Source of the DNA: Allolobophora icterica | Lineage: Eukaryota > Annelida > Clitellata > Crassiclitellata > Lumbricidae | Direction: 5' to 3' | Assembly: GCA_963556255.1 (NCBI GenBank) | Contig: OY744607.1 | Span: 42,906,052 to 42,970,051 of the forward strand | DNA length: 64,000 nucleotides | Shown: one piece after another, positions 9,629 through 21,814 of the stretch | Layout of the letters: every line of letters starts with the position of its first letter | How positions within the stretch are numbered: position 1 is the first letter of the stretch | Notes under the pieces: generated by a model | Seen by the model: the letters and a program-made list of their open reading frames with translations, nothing else | Databases searched by the model: none | What the model was told of the DNA's origin: nothing | Made by a program: the position numbers and the translations under genes

Positions 9629-9769
9629 ACTCCTCTGGATTCTGACCCTGGTACCGAAACGGATTATACAACATGGCTATTGCTGACGTGGTTTGTGTGT
9701 AGCGCTGAGAAATTTAGAAAATCTAATGGGATCTGAACAGGTGGTGCGTCTTAACATAGCTAGGAAAAA

Positions 9770-10010
9770 GTAATTTGAACAGAGTTTAAAGGAACAGCTC
9801 GAATGTCAACGGGAAGATTATTCCAACGAACAACAGTACACGGTGCACTCTTGTTGACGTACGGCAGCGATGGACCAGAAGATCTCCACTGCAGTGGCTG
9901 CATATGTGTTGTATGTGAGAAATGAGCGTATGTATATAATGAATCTATAATTGCATAAAGTGCTAAGTAGGAATGATGGTGGGTGTCTCGAGGGTCCAGA
10001 GCCAAACAAT
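9770..10010 (-). mobile_element. LINE ORF2 C-terminal relic
   Basis: The minus-strand frame ends with RWNNLPVDIRAVPL, the WN-LP-IR signature of CR1/L2 C-termini. Upstream reading needs at least one frame change. No 3' UTR is recognisable. Confidence 0.55.
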
Positions 10011-10049
10011 CGTAGCGTCATAGATCATCAAGTGAACCATCGCCCCTTC

Positions 10050-10735
10050 CGCAGACCCCCCCCCCACCATCCTAACCCCTTCACTCCAACCTGGCAGCAG
10101 CCTATGGACTTACTAGGAAACGCCATCTACCGGTTCTTTACAGCATTGCGATCGGCGTAATCGGAGGGATAATCCGATTACGATGTTTAACGAATTACAC
10201 GCTCCGCGGGTCCGGCGTTTGATTAAGACAGATGGCGAGAAATGCTCACTGAGTTTCGCGTGGAGATGACGACGTCGAAGCACGTGCGACGTATATTCGA
10301 GAAGACGCTCTTCACGGAAGCACTTAAAGGAACGCACCCATCATATGCACAATCGCTCGCGCACATTTAAATTCAACGGCATTCATACGATTAAAAAATA
10401 CACTGGCAGTGGATTATACATTTTAATAATCTTCGTTTAATATCTTCAAACTGACAACAACGCAGTATGATTACATATCAGTATGAACGGATGATCACAA
10501 GTTATTACAGGAGTCGAATTTAACTGTACACGGCAGCCATGCAAGGCGCTCATCACGTTCTACATCTCATTTTAACAACGCGCCATCTCGCGAATGCAAG
10601 GCTGAGTGGACCTAAATTTGGGGAGGTTTCGGGAAGCGTTCCCGCTACCTCTTGCTCTTCACGCCAGTGATGTTACCACTACTCTATGCACCCCCCCCCC
10701 CCCCCATTAGCAGGAGACTTCGGTTAATAAGCCAT
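10050..10735. other. Unannotated sequence with C homopolymers
   Basis: C runs lie near 10057 and 10690. A short retroelement 3' end, related to 6024-6090, is at 10425-10480 on the minus strand. No gene seen. Confidence 0.5.
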
Positions 10736-10737
10736 TC

Positions 10738-10965
10738 GTATGTATGTATATATTGTATGTATATATTGTATGTATGTATGTATGTATGACTGTATGTATA
10801 TAGGTATGCATATATGTGTGTACACATAACTACTTAGACTATGCATGCATGAGTGCAAATAATGTATGTATCTGAGGTTTTCCATAGAGAATTTTCAGAC
10901 CTGAAGCCTACATGTAACTATGCAGGTAGCTTAAGCCTGTGCCATAATGCATGCAAAAATAACGT

Positions 10966-10998
<33 letters not shown>

Positions 10999-11135
10999 GT
11001 ATGTATGTATGTATGTATGTTTGTATGTATGTATGTATGTATGTATGTATGTATGTATGTATGTATGTATGTACGTACGTACGTACGTACGTACGTACGT
11101 ACGTACGTACGTACGTACGTACGTATGTATGTATG

Positions 11136-11169
<34 letters not shown>

Positions 11170-11180
11170 TGTATGTATTT
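10738..11180. repeat. GTAT arrays enclosing an ACGT array
   Basis: GTAT units at 10738-10800 and 10966-11180 are interrupted at about 11070-11126 by roughly 14 units of the self-complementary tetramer ACGT. The junction is a simple substitution series GTAT to GTAC. Confidence 0.95.
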
Positions 11181-11251
11181 GTCTATCTATCCTTAGGCCT
11201 AGATGCAGAATACATGGATAATGGTTATGTACGTGGGTAGGACGATATGTC

Positions 11252-11751
11252 CAGTGGCGTCTAACCCCCCCCCCAAAAGTAGATGGAGAATCAACCCCCC
11301 CAAATTTACCCCCTGAAATACACATTTTGGTGTTTTCTGAGATTCTGCAGTGGGAGAGACGCCAATCGTCTCTGATATGACGGCGTCGTACAATAAACGA
11401 ATTAATCAGTCATTCTGAGACAGTTAGGCATACAGATTAATGAATTAATGGATGACTTTAGCTGAATGTTTTCTACTTCAGGCCCTAATAGCTGCTGAGT
11501 TTACGTTTAGACTGACAGTGCCCAAGGAGGGTCAAAGGAATCATCGCGCGTAGCGCGAAAAAATTTTTTGGACCTTTTCGGATTTTAAATATTTTTGCTT
11601 TGTTGGATTTGGCTATATTATCACACGGGACAAAAGAGCTATCATGATAAAATGCAACCCCCCCACTTTCAGTCAAAATATGTCAAACCCCCCCACTTTT
11701 GAAGTTCGATGGAGATCGTTCTCCACACTCCACCATTGGTAGACGCCACTG
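11252..11751. mobile_element. hAT-type MITE with C-rich subterminal motifs
   Basis: Left end CAGTGGCGTCTAACC, right end GGTAGACGCCACTG. The flanking 8 bp are GATATGTC on both sides (11244-11251 and 11752-11759). Internal ends carry repeated ACCCCCCC blocks followed by CACTTT or AAAAGT. 500 bp, no transposase. Confidence 0.92.
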
Positions 11752-11759
11752 GATATGTC

Positions 11760-12590
11760 ACATGGATATATGGAGTTTCTAAGGACAATGAACAGTTTGT
11801 ACTCGGGTATGTGGATCTACATGTATGTACGTGGAAGCTGATTGATAGCAAGACCTTAATTGTAGAAGCTCTCTCAACAGCGCAAGACATTGCGCACTCG
11901 ATGCTCTAATTATGCTTCAAATTAATGTTGTCGAAAGGAATTTCACCCTGACATTAATCCAAGAGGAAGAAGACGTTCTTCTTCCTCCTCCGATTCCTCC
12001 TCCGATTCCTCCTCCTTGTATCCTGTCTTCTTCAACTGATTCTTCTTCGTTGTCTTCTTATTCTTCCTCCTCTTCCTTTTCTGCTCCTCCTTTCCTTTGC
12101 CCGTCTCCTCCTTCTTCTCCTCTTCCATCTCCGCTTTCTCCTTCTTCTTCTTCTTTTCCTTCTTCTTCTTTGCATTCTTGTTATTTGCATTCTTCATCTT
12201 CTCCTCCCTCCCTCCTCCTCCTCCTTCTTCTTCATTTCTTCGTCATGTTTTTCTTCGTTTCTTCATCATCTTCTTTCTATTATTTTCTTCCTCATTTTCT
12301 TCGTCAGGTTCTTCTTTTCTTCATCATCTTCTTATTATTTTTTCACCGTCGTCCTCTTTTTCTTTGTCCTCTTCACGTGCTTCTCCTCTTCCTTCTTATA
12401 CACGAATGCGCATCCAATGGCTAGACATGAGTAGGTTTAAGAGATGTGGGTCATATTGCCCTATTCATCGGAGACAAACGAGCAATATTTGTAGTCCGAA
12501 GAAAGCGGCAAGTGATGAGAAACTGTAACTGTTGCTTTGCAGATCATATGTTCACAGCTTTAAAAAGACCAGTTTCTCAGAGAGATCTTG
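11760..12590. other. Pyrimidine-rich low-complexity region
   Basis: TTC/TCC-rich sequence fills 11965-12390. Frames that span it encode Ser/Phe/Leu or Lys/Glu runs and are not genes. Confidence 0.7.
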
Positions 12591-12593
12591 GTC

Positions 12594-12650
<57 letters not shown>
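12594..12650. repeat. TA dinucleotide array
   Basis: About 25 TA units. Confidence 0.95.
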
Positions 12651-12654
<4 letters not shown>

Positions 12655-12825
12655 TATATATGCGATGCTGTTTTCTCGCTGATTCTATCCCTATTATACA
12701 CGGCGTGCGATTTGTGTTTTGCACCAGTATGGAGAGGACCCATGGGTAAGTAAGAGCTAAGCGAATGGGTAAAATTATCTTCAATAAGAGATAGTCAGAG
12801 TCACAGGAAGAAAGACCTATGAGCA

Positions 12826-13455
12826 AAAATAAACGTTTTTTGGGGAAATATATATCTTCAGTTCTCGGAACGAAACGTAGGCCTATATGAGGAAACATAT
12901 CCCAGGTTACAGAAACGAAATGTTTGAGGAGAAATGTATCTTCAGTTTCCATGAACGTAGCTTTTCGGAGAAATGTATTTCAATATCTGAACCAGCGTGG
13001 AAAAGATGCTTTGTCGGGAAAATCAGTTTGAACCATATATAGGACGAGGGAGCTCCCTCATTTCCCCAGACCACAAAACGCCGGTTGCTCATAAGTCATC
13101 CGATATCTAACCATCTTAGATCAATCTAAGACCTTGAGGCTTGCACGACTCCAGAGAAAGTCTTCAGGGAATTTAGAAGAAGGACGATGCCGGTCACGCA
13201 CTGTGCTTTTGGTCTGTTCGAGTGTGAATAGAAATGCGGCATTGATTGCGTCGTATTGCATTGTAATGTATTATACGATTTTACGTATATATAAGTATGC
13301 AAACTATGCATGTATAGCCTACATATGCATTTATGTATGTATTTATGCCAATATGTATGCATGCATGTTTGTATGCATGGGAAAATATCTCCTCAGTTTC
13401 AGGAACGAAACTTATGGGGAATATATCCACAATTCCAGGAGCGAAACGTTTGTAT
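12826..13455. repeat. Dispersed or diverged tandem unit, ATATATCTTCAGTTTC...GAACGAAACG
   Basis: Units combining GGGGAAATATATCTTCAGTT with GGAACGAAACGT recur near 12836, 12890, 12932 and 12975, and again at 13383 and 13420 after a gap. This is an old tandem array with one displaced block. Confidence 0.55.
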
Positions 13456-13640
13456 GTATGTATGTATGTATGTTTGTTTGTATATATTGTATGTACATAC
13501 TGTTGTATGTATGTATGCATATACAGTATATATGCATGCATCTATGTATGTAGGTAGGTAGGTAGGTAGGTAGATGGGTAGGTGGCTAGCTTGGTAAGTA
13601 AGTAGGTTAGCAGATAGGTAGGCAAATATCAAGACAAACT
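13456..13640. repeat. GTAT then GGTA tetranucleotide arrays
   Basis: GTAT units at 13450-13550 change to GGTA/GTAG units at 13550-13620. Confidence 0.85.
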
Positions 13641-14280
13641 ATCGTATACTATAGTGCGCTTTAAGAACCTTACGAAAGCGCTTTCTATCTAAACAATAGT
13701 ATTTTAATTTATTATTATTGTATTGTACTGTATTGCATTGTATAGCATAACACAACATAATGTTTACTGCAACCGGAAGCAGCACAGCATCGAACACGAT
13801 CCAACAGGAAAGCCATACATGTTATTGTAGAAACGTTAAGTATTATATTGTATTCTACACCCATGAGACGATTTCCGTATACGACATCAAACTGCGCAAC
13901 AGACCGGCGTCAATGAAGCGTAACCACTTCTACGGAATGGAACCAAAATTAATCTATCGTATCGAGGAGGAACTCCAACGCCAACATACGATGGCATTCG
14001 CAACATGATCTATGCAAGGTTCACACCGACACAGACGGGCGACTTAAAACGCGCCCAAGAAGACCCAGATATAAAATTAATGGCCTGCGATTTGGGTGAA
14101 TTAGCTCTAAGTTGGGAATTAAGTCAGCGTTCTGACCGACTGAAGATTGATGACCAGCAGACTATCCAGTAAACACATTGAAATATATACACGCACGCCT
14201 GTGCTATGATCATATATATGTCGAAGTATATATACCTTATATATACGCCTCAGATATGACTTATATATAAGCCTTATATA
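13640..14280. other. Unannotated sequence
   Basis: An open frame at 13760-14008 lacks domains or splice support; no other feature seen. Confidence 0.5.
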
Positions 14281-14282
14281 CA

Positions 14283-14287
<5 letters not shown>

Positions 14288-14325
<38 letters not shown>
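14288..14325. repeat. AT array
   Basis: About 19 AT units. Confidence 0.9.
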
Positions 14326-14326
<1 letters not shown>

Positions 14327-14559
14327 TTCGGTGCTTGAGGAAGGGATCGGAGAGAGTCTAGTCTGATTTACATCATACAAGGTCCGCGAATCAAGATGGA
14401 GTGTTTATGCATATTGAATGAAGAACACCGTCTTTCGACCCACATATAAATATATCTAAATCTTTATGTATATATATATATATACATGTATGTGGTGCAT
14501 ATGCGACATACTTTTATTAGTGATGATTTATATCGGGGCAAACGAATAGACGGACTGAC

Positions 14560-15300
14560 GGAAGAAAGGGCAGACGGATGGAAAGAAAGACGGACGGAAG
14601 GACGGACGGATGGAGGGACGGATGAATGGATGGATGGATGGATGGAACTTTGGTCAGATGGAAGGATGGTTGGATGGAAGGAAGGATGGTTAGATGGAAG
14701 GATGGATGGATTGATGGATGGAAGGATGGTTAGATGGAAGGATGGATGGATGGATGGAAGGAAGGATGGTTAGATGGAAGGATGGATGGATGGAAGGAAG
14801 GATGGTTAGATGGAAGGATGGATGGATTGATGGATGGAAGGATGGTTAGATGGACGGATGGATGGAAGGAGGGAAAGATGGTTAGATGGAAGGATGGACG
14901 GACGGACGAATGGATGGATGGACGAATAGAGGAATGGATGGAGGGATGATTAGATGGATGGATGGATGGATGGATGGATGGATGGATGGATGGATGGATG
15001 GATGGATGGATGGATGGATGGATGGATGGATGGATGGATGGATGGATGGATGGTTAGATGGATGGATTGATGGATGGAAGGATGGTTAGATGAAAGGATG
15101 GATGGAAGGATGGACGAATAGAGGAATGGATGGAGGGATGATTAGATGGATGGATGGATGGATGGATGGTTAGATGGAAGGATGGATGGATTGATGGATG
15201 GAAGGATGGTTAGATGAAAGGATGGATGGATGGATGGACGGACGGACGAATGGATGGTTGAATGGTTATATGGATGGAGGGACGGACGGACGGACGGATG
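14560..15300. repeat. GGAT array with higher-order structure
   Basis: Besides uniform GGAT runs (14955-15050), a longer unit containing GATGGAAGGATGGTTAGATG recurs about every 40-50 bp between 14650 and 14900 and again near 15060-15220. The block around 14890-15180 therefore looks partly duplicated. Confidence 0.9.
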
Positions 15301-15579
15301 GGTAGGCTGGTGATTGCCCGTGGGACACTTTTCCCACCGCTGACGTCGCCTTGCGGAACGACCAAAAATAAGTCTATATGAAAGTCATGCGTGCAGACAC
15401 AGGGACAAACGGTGATATAGAGTGAAAAAGAATCAGATACACAACTAGAGGTAGAGAAAGTGAGGTGGACCCAGAAAAAGAGATACGGATAGAGGTAAAA
15501 ATACATATACATAGTTGCGTATACAGTGCTCGCATGCTTCCAAGCATGTATACAAACACACAATCACACAAGTATTACA

Positions 15580-16070
15580 TAACATACATACATACCTACC
15601 TACATACATACTTACATACATATATATACATATATATACATACTTACTTACATATTTACATATTCACATACATGCATACATATACATACATGCATGCACA
15701 CATACATACATACCTACATACATATGCATATACAATATTATACATAAAGTTCATATATAGGCCATACATATGCATACATACATAAATACATACATACATA
15801 CATACATACATACATACATACATACATACATACATACATACATACATACATACATACATACATACATACATACATACATACATACATACATACATACATA
15901 CATACATACATACAATAAATGATATTGATTGATTGATTGATACATACATACATACATACATGCATGCATGCACACATACATACATATATACATACCTACA
16001 TACATACGCATATACATACATTCATATATACATCTGCATCCATAAATACATAAATACATACATACAGATA
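15580..16070. repeat. CATA array with GATT insert
   Basis: CATA units, uniform from 15780 to 15912, are interrupted near 15915-15942 by AATAAATGATATTGATTGAT, which looks like a LINE 3' tail, and then resume. Confidence 0.95.
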
Positions 16071-16359
16071 TAATGGGTAAAAACCCCGTGCATATTAAAT
16101 TGCGTTGGAAGTGTCTTCACCGTCAGTCGAATCTTCAGCTGTTGATTTGAGTTCGTTATTGAAGCATCGTTTGGCGATCGATGCAATCATATTCACGACA
16201 TTCTCCCAACAATCCTTCATCTATCATTCCACCCGAAAACAAGTGACTGGCTTCAACTGGATGCAAGGCGGGTCCCCACTCTGCAGGCAGCCTTCATGCG
16301 GAATGGGCCGGACAGAGAAATCTGGACAGACCGATTCCACCTTCACTAAAAACGAATGT

Positions 16360-16690
16360 ATAATTGTATATGTATGTATGTATTGTGTGCATGCATGTAT
16401 TGTATGTATGTATGTATGCATATATGTATGTATGTGTGTATGTATGTATGTATGTATGACATACATACATACATACATACGTTTTATGTATGTATGTATG
16501 TGTGTATGCATATATGTATGTATGTATAAATTGTATATACGTATGTATGTGTATGTGTGTATATATGTATGTGTGTATGTATCAATGTATGTATGTATCT
16601 ATATATGTGTGTTTGTATGTATGTTTGCAGGTATGTTTTTATGTATATATGTTATGTATGTATGTATATTATGTATATGTATGATTGTAT
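16360..16690. repeat. Interrupted GTAT/CATA arrays
   Basis: TATG units reverse to CATA at 16458-16480 and back to GTAT, giving a hairpin-forming inversion. Confidence 0.9.
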
Positions 16691-16879
16691 GTATTACATT
16701 GTATTTGGATATGAAGGTCCCTGTTAAGGCCTTGGTTAATTGTTGTTTTCGTCTGATCAACCTCTGCCGGAATGCATATGGACTTCATATAGGACCATAA
16801 CCCATATTCCTATTTTAAAAGACCCGTGTATAGAGCCCATCTGATGCCCATGGATATGCTGGCATGGCGTGATTTGATC

Positions 16880-17470
16880 TGAGAAGAAGGATAAGAGGTA
16901 AAGGAAGAGAGATGGGGGAAGGAAGAGCGGAAAGAGAGAGTTAGAGGAAGAGAGAGTAGGAAAAGAGAAAGAGATACAAAGAATGAAGTTGAGAGAGTGA
17001 GATACAGAAAGGAAGAGAGACAGAGAAAGAGGGAGAGGGAGGGAGTGTTGGAAAAGAGAAACATATATAAAAGGAGAGATGGAGAGAGGGAGGAAGGGGA
17101 GGGAGGAACGAAGGAACGAATAAACGAAGGAACGAAGGAAGGAAGGAAGGAAGGAAGGAAGGAAGAAAGGGAGAGTGTAAGAGAAATATAGACACATAGG
17201 GATAGATGGAGAGCAAAAGATGGAAGAGGAAGACAGAGGATTAGAAATACAAGTAGAAATAAAAGCAGAAATACAGGTAGCGATGGATAGTGAAAGAGAG
17301 ATACAGACACAGAGATACAGAGGAAAGAGAGACGACCGAGATAGAGATAGACAGAGAGAAGACATCGACATAGAGAGATAGATACACGCAGAGGGAGAGA
17401 AAAAGAGGCAAACACACATACAGAGACAGTTGGAGGGAGAGCAAAAGAGACAGAGATATGCAGAGGGTGA
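16880..17470. repeat. Purine-rich GA/GGA low-complexity tract
   Basis: Degenerate AGAGAG, GGAA and GAGATA repeats; GGAA units are purest near 17136-17165. Opposite-strand frames are Ser/Leu/Phe-rich artefacts. Confidence 0.85.
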
Positions 17471-17849
17471 AGCACACTGAAAGACAAGCAGATGAACAGA
17501 AAGATGAGTTCCTTTGATTTCGACAACGCTTCAAAAGTCGCTTAAGACTCCGTTAAGAATTATTGTCTGTCCATTTAAACCGTTGAAAAGTCTGAAAGGA
17601 ATCCATGATTCAGAGCTGATTAGATTTGATAGGACAGCGGAGGAAGAAATGCGACGAAATTGAATTAAAATGAATTAGGTCGGGACAAAAGTGATGGGCA
17701 TTAGGATTTATTCGATTCGAATGATCTGCAATTGAATGCATTATAAGCTGGCATGGAAATCCAGTGCTTAGGGCGTATCATCAGAGTGTCTTCTGATATA
17801 CTATGCTGCGAAGAGCAGTCCCTTGAGCTAACCCAAGATGAGGCACCCA

Positions 17850-18260
17850 TGTATGCATGTGTGTATGTGCGTGCATGTTTGCCTGTATGAATCTGTGCAT
17901 ATAGATTTGTATGTATGCATTTATGACTATGTATGTGAATATGCATGTATGTATGTATGTATGCATGTATGTATGTCTGTATGTATGTATGCATGTATGT
18001 ATGTATGTATGTATGTATGTATGTATGTATGTATGTATGTATGTATGTATGTATGTATATGTATGTATGTATACATGTATGTATGTATGTATGTATGTAT
18101 GTATGTATGTATGTCTGTATGTATGTATGTATGTATGTATGTATGTATGTATGTATACATGTATGTATGTACCTATGCATGTATGTATGTATCTGTTTAT
18201 GTATGTATGCATGTATCTATGTATGTATGTACATATGTTTACATGAGTGTATGTATGTAT
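17850..18260. repeat. GTAT array
   Basis: Long TATG array with sporadic CATG and CTG variants, in six open frames. Confidence 0.95.
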
Positions 18261-18261
18261 T

Positions 18262-19385
18262 TATCTATTCCAGGGACGACAGCTGGTTGTCTGTTCCTTC
18301 TCCAATCAGTTATTGCAGAGCATAGACCAGTGTGGATGAAATCTTTAAATAGGTCCCGTGGGTAAAATTCTGTGCTCAGAGTTTCTCAGAATTCCCAGCA
18401 TTCAGAGTCTTCGAATATTAGCCCTGAGAGATCTGAGTCCGCCGTGACTGGTGAAATTGTCGAGTTTTTACGTAAGTTCATATTTGCTATTATTATCATA
18501 ACGGAAGTGTCATAATCTGTTCAACATAGTTCTTGTCATTAAAAATATCTTTCATTTGAGAATCCGCTGTCATACCTGCCATCATCATTTCGCCTGTAGT
18601 GTGAGCTAGTTCTTCGTGCGAGTTAGATTAGCCTGCTGTGGATAAGAATAGTTCATATCATACATACATAAGAAACACATACACATGTACATGCATTCAT
18701 ACATACAATCCTACATACATACATACATTCATACCTATTTACACACGTACATGTGCATATGCACATTGAACATGCATAAATTTACAAATACATACATGCA
18801 TGAATTTAAACTAGTTCAGTTAGCGTAGACTGCTTTCATTCCGTTTGAAACTTTATATGTACTGGAAAAGGTGCGAAAGGTTGGACAGGTGGAGATAACA
18901 ACACGCTGGATGAGATTGTGTTCAACGAGACGATATATGATTAGGTATATGATTAGAATATGATTAGAGATATATGATTAGATAGGCCTGTATAGGAATT
19001 TGTATGGTTTGGACATGTAGAGAGATTGCCATTTGACCGAATCCCGCACATGCAAGATTCGAAAGAAAAAGGCACAAAGGCAGACCAAAACTACGCTGGC
19101 TATAGTTGATATAAGTAAGTATATTCTTTATAACACCATTAGCAAACGCACAATGGGACAGAAGCTAGAAGCATTGATTGTAAAACATTTAAGTAATAAT
19201 AAATCGAAATGTAAATGATAAAATAAGTAGATAAAAAAGCAAGTGTTTTCTTATCATTTATGCAGTAATCTAGCAATGTAACCCTTCCCTGTCAAAGGAT
19301 CACATCGTGGTATCTCACGATTATGCCAGCGAGGTCGAAGAGAGTACCCGGATGATCGTACCGGAGGGAGCAAATGAGGATATAA
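18262..19385. other. Unannotated sequence
   Basis: A degenerate CATA patch at 18655-18790 and GATTAGATA-type repeats near 18930-18990 are present. No gene is supported. Confidence 0.5.
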
Positions 19386-19388
19386 CAT

Positions 19389-19391
<3 letters not shown>

Positions 19392-19469
<78 letters not shown>

Positions 19470-19470
19470 T
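19392..19470. repeat. AAT array
   Basis: About 26 AAT units. ATGAGGATATAACATT occurs just before it and again after it (near 19495), so the array lies between two copies of a short direct repeat. Confidence 0.9.
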
Positions 19471-19985
19471 ATTATAATATTTATAAGATATAAATGAGGA
19501 TATAACATTAATTGCACTTGGCTTATAACCGAGGACAATGGAGGCATAACGATTAGATACATGATTAGATATAATTAAGATTAGATATATGATTAAATAT
19601 ATGATTAGATATATGATTAGATAGACGCGTGTGGTTAGATTGGGTTTACAATCATATCGGTTGCCCTATCTCATTCGGTCATACATGCAGGGCTCATCGT
19701 CCAGACTGCATGTAACCTCCGACTGCTCGGTCGTGTTCCGAGTGCTCGGTCGTGTTCCACTGCGTCTTCCACTGATACTACGTCTGTTCACCTAATTCCG
19801 ATAGAGGTCGCCGCATGCGCGAAATATTCCCGCCATAAATATCGCCGATTATGGCTAAACAACGCTGCCATCATTGTCAGCCTCCGCATCCGACGGCCGG
19901 AAAGATGGTTCTGGGCGGCCGAGGTTAGTGGTTGCAGCGCGTGGCTGGGACTGGCGCCGTTCAAGGCATTCATCAACAGATCTCT

Positions 19986-20062
19986 TCGTCAACGTCGTTG
20001 TCATCATCATCATCATCGTCATCATCATCATCATCATCACCATCACCATCATCACCTTCTTG
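19986..20062. repeat. CAT/CGT trinucleotide array
   Basis: Degenerate TCATCA/TCGTCA repeats. Confidence 0.85.
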
Positions 20063-20069
20063 TTGCTGT

Positions 20070-20985
20070 TCGCTTTCTTCATCTCATCATCGTCAAAATC
20101 ACTCTACTAACCCAACGCGTTTTGAAGCGCAAAGGAACTACACAGTTGTCCTCTGACATTGCATTATACCACGCGACATCTTCATCATCGCCACGTACAT
20201 AAAGAGACGACGAAACTATTGGCTATTTCGTCGTCACACAAGTTTCATAATCATTATTGTCGTTGTTTCTATTATCGTCGCATTCTGACTGCCTACATGA
20301 CATGATATAAATAATCATCATTCGACATAAATTGGTTACAACGAGCGATAAAAAAATTTCCTTCGTTATATTGGGTCAGGCGGACAGAAAGTCAGACGGC
20401 TATAGGGTGGGTGGTGTTTGAAGAGGTTTATCGTTGACTGTTATCCAATGCCACTTGTTGCGAATTTGGTTATATTCGAGGTTGACAAGCAGAAAGGAAA
20501 ATTGGAACGGATCAAGCCCGAAGGTTGTCTATAATTTTTTGCAATGCGATCTCGTCTTGTAAAAAAGAATAGAGGCTTTCGTCAATAATGCAAAGTGACC
20601 GTATAGGACTTGTGAATTCCGCGAAAGAGGAAAAGCCATAAAAAACGTCATCAGTGCAAAAGCAGATGGATGTGGAAACCTACTAACCGCAGTGAGCAGG
20701 CGAGGCACTCATATCGTTAGCATAAAATACACATAAGCCATGCGGGCAAAGCATCGTTATATCGTCACCATAAAAAGACAACGGACAGAGCAGTTGAGCG
20801 CTGTGGAGGAAAAGCAATATGGCATGATCATAGGCTAATGTGCTATCCATCTCCTTACTTATATTGCGGCAAGATTATTGGCTTCTATAGCGCCGATATA
20901 ACAATGAACAAGACACATACTTACTTATTTCACCCGAAACGCGCCAAACCGTATCCACAATGCGGCAATTCTAGGAAGCCAGTCC
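20070..20985. other. Unannotated sequence
   Basis: Contains a fragment near 20395-20430 (GTCAGACGGCTATAGGGTGG) that matches part of the LINE 3' UTR seen near 55056. No gene seen. Confidence 0.45.
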
Positions 20986-20990
20986 AGTGA

Positions 20991-21103
20991 GGTAATCGTA
21001 ATTGTAATCGTAGGCTTCAAATTTCTAAAGCGCTACTGTGACGCTAAGCACAAAGCACCAATTTATTCACGAACGCTGCGTCGTATCAGAGGGGTTGTCC
21101 ACA
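20991..21103 (-). repeat. CTCTGATACGA-family 3' end
   Basis: On the minus strand: CTCTGATACGACGCAGCGTT, TTGTGCTTAGCGTCACAG and GCGCTTTAGAAATTTGAAG, then a GATTACAATTACGATTACC tail. It matches the plus-strand copies at 28715 and 59736. Confidence 0.65.
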
Positions 21104-21174
21104 TTTCGATTTAGGTAAACCATGGGTGTCGTTCCTTATGGGACAAGGAGACATGTTCGAGACATCATGTAGTA

Positions 21175-21808
21175 CAGTGGTGCACAACCTTTTTCGGCCA
21201 AGGGCCACTAAACGATTTCTTAAACCCTTTGGGGGCCAAACCAGTGTGACGACTCAGCTTAGTTCAGACCAATGCATGCCAAATTTCATAAAGAACTAAA
21301 ACACGCAGGCCAAAAAAAGATCAAAGTAAACATAAAGAGTTATAGAGAAAGGGAACTCATAGTACTTCTCAGTGCATTTTTCTAGAAAAAGGTTCCGGAA
21401 CTGAACAATAGGTTCCGGAACTGATCAATTATGGAAGGGCTGAAATTCCGAGAAAACGGGATTGGGGATTGGCAGGGGTCTCAATAAACACTGAAAACAG
21501 TTCACAGCACAGAAATTAAATTAAAATAACTAAATTATTGTTTTTATTGCTAAAATAAATAAATTATTTTTAGTAGCTGAAAAAAGGTGCCGGAACGCCG
21601 TTCCGGCTGAAGAAAGCACTGGTACTTCTATATTACTACAATACTGATAGTTTTCCCAGTTACCACAGTGCGCAAGTCACTGTAGACTTAATGTCAGCGC
21701 CGGTTCTCAAAAGTCTAAATAGTCGATATTCCTGTGGGACATCGCGGGCCACATGAAGACTCGTCGCGGAACGGATTTGGCCAGCGGGCCGGACTTTGTG
21801 CACCATTG
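21175..21808. mobile_element. hAT-type MITE hosting a second hAT MITE
   Basis: Ends CAGTGGTGCACAACC and CTTTGTGCACCATTG form an inverted repeat (one mismatch in the terminal 13 bp). The flanks ATGTAGTA and TTGTAATA match at 6 of 8, consistent with a decayed duplication. It is interrupted by the younger insertion at 21370-21621; removing that leaves about 375 bp. Confidence 0.8.
21370..21621. mobile_element. Nested hAT-type MITE
   Basis: Starts CAGTGCATTTTTC, ends GAAGAAAGCACTG, with subterminal GGTTCCGGAAC and GTTCCGGC motifs. The target duplication GTACTTCT is perfect (21362-21369 and 21622-21629). It lies wholly inside the element at 21175-21808. Confidence 0.92.
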
Positions 21809-21814
21809 TTGTAA

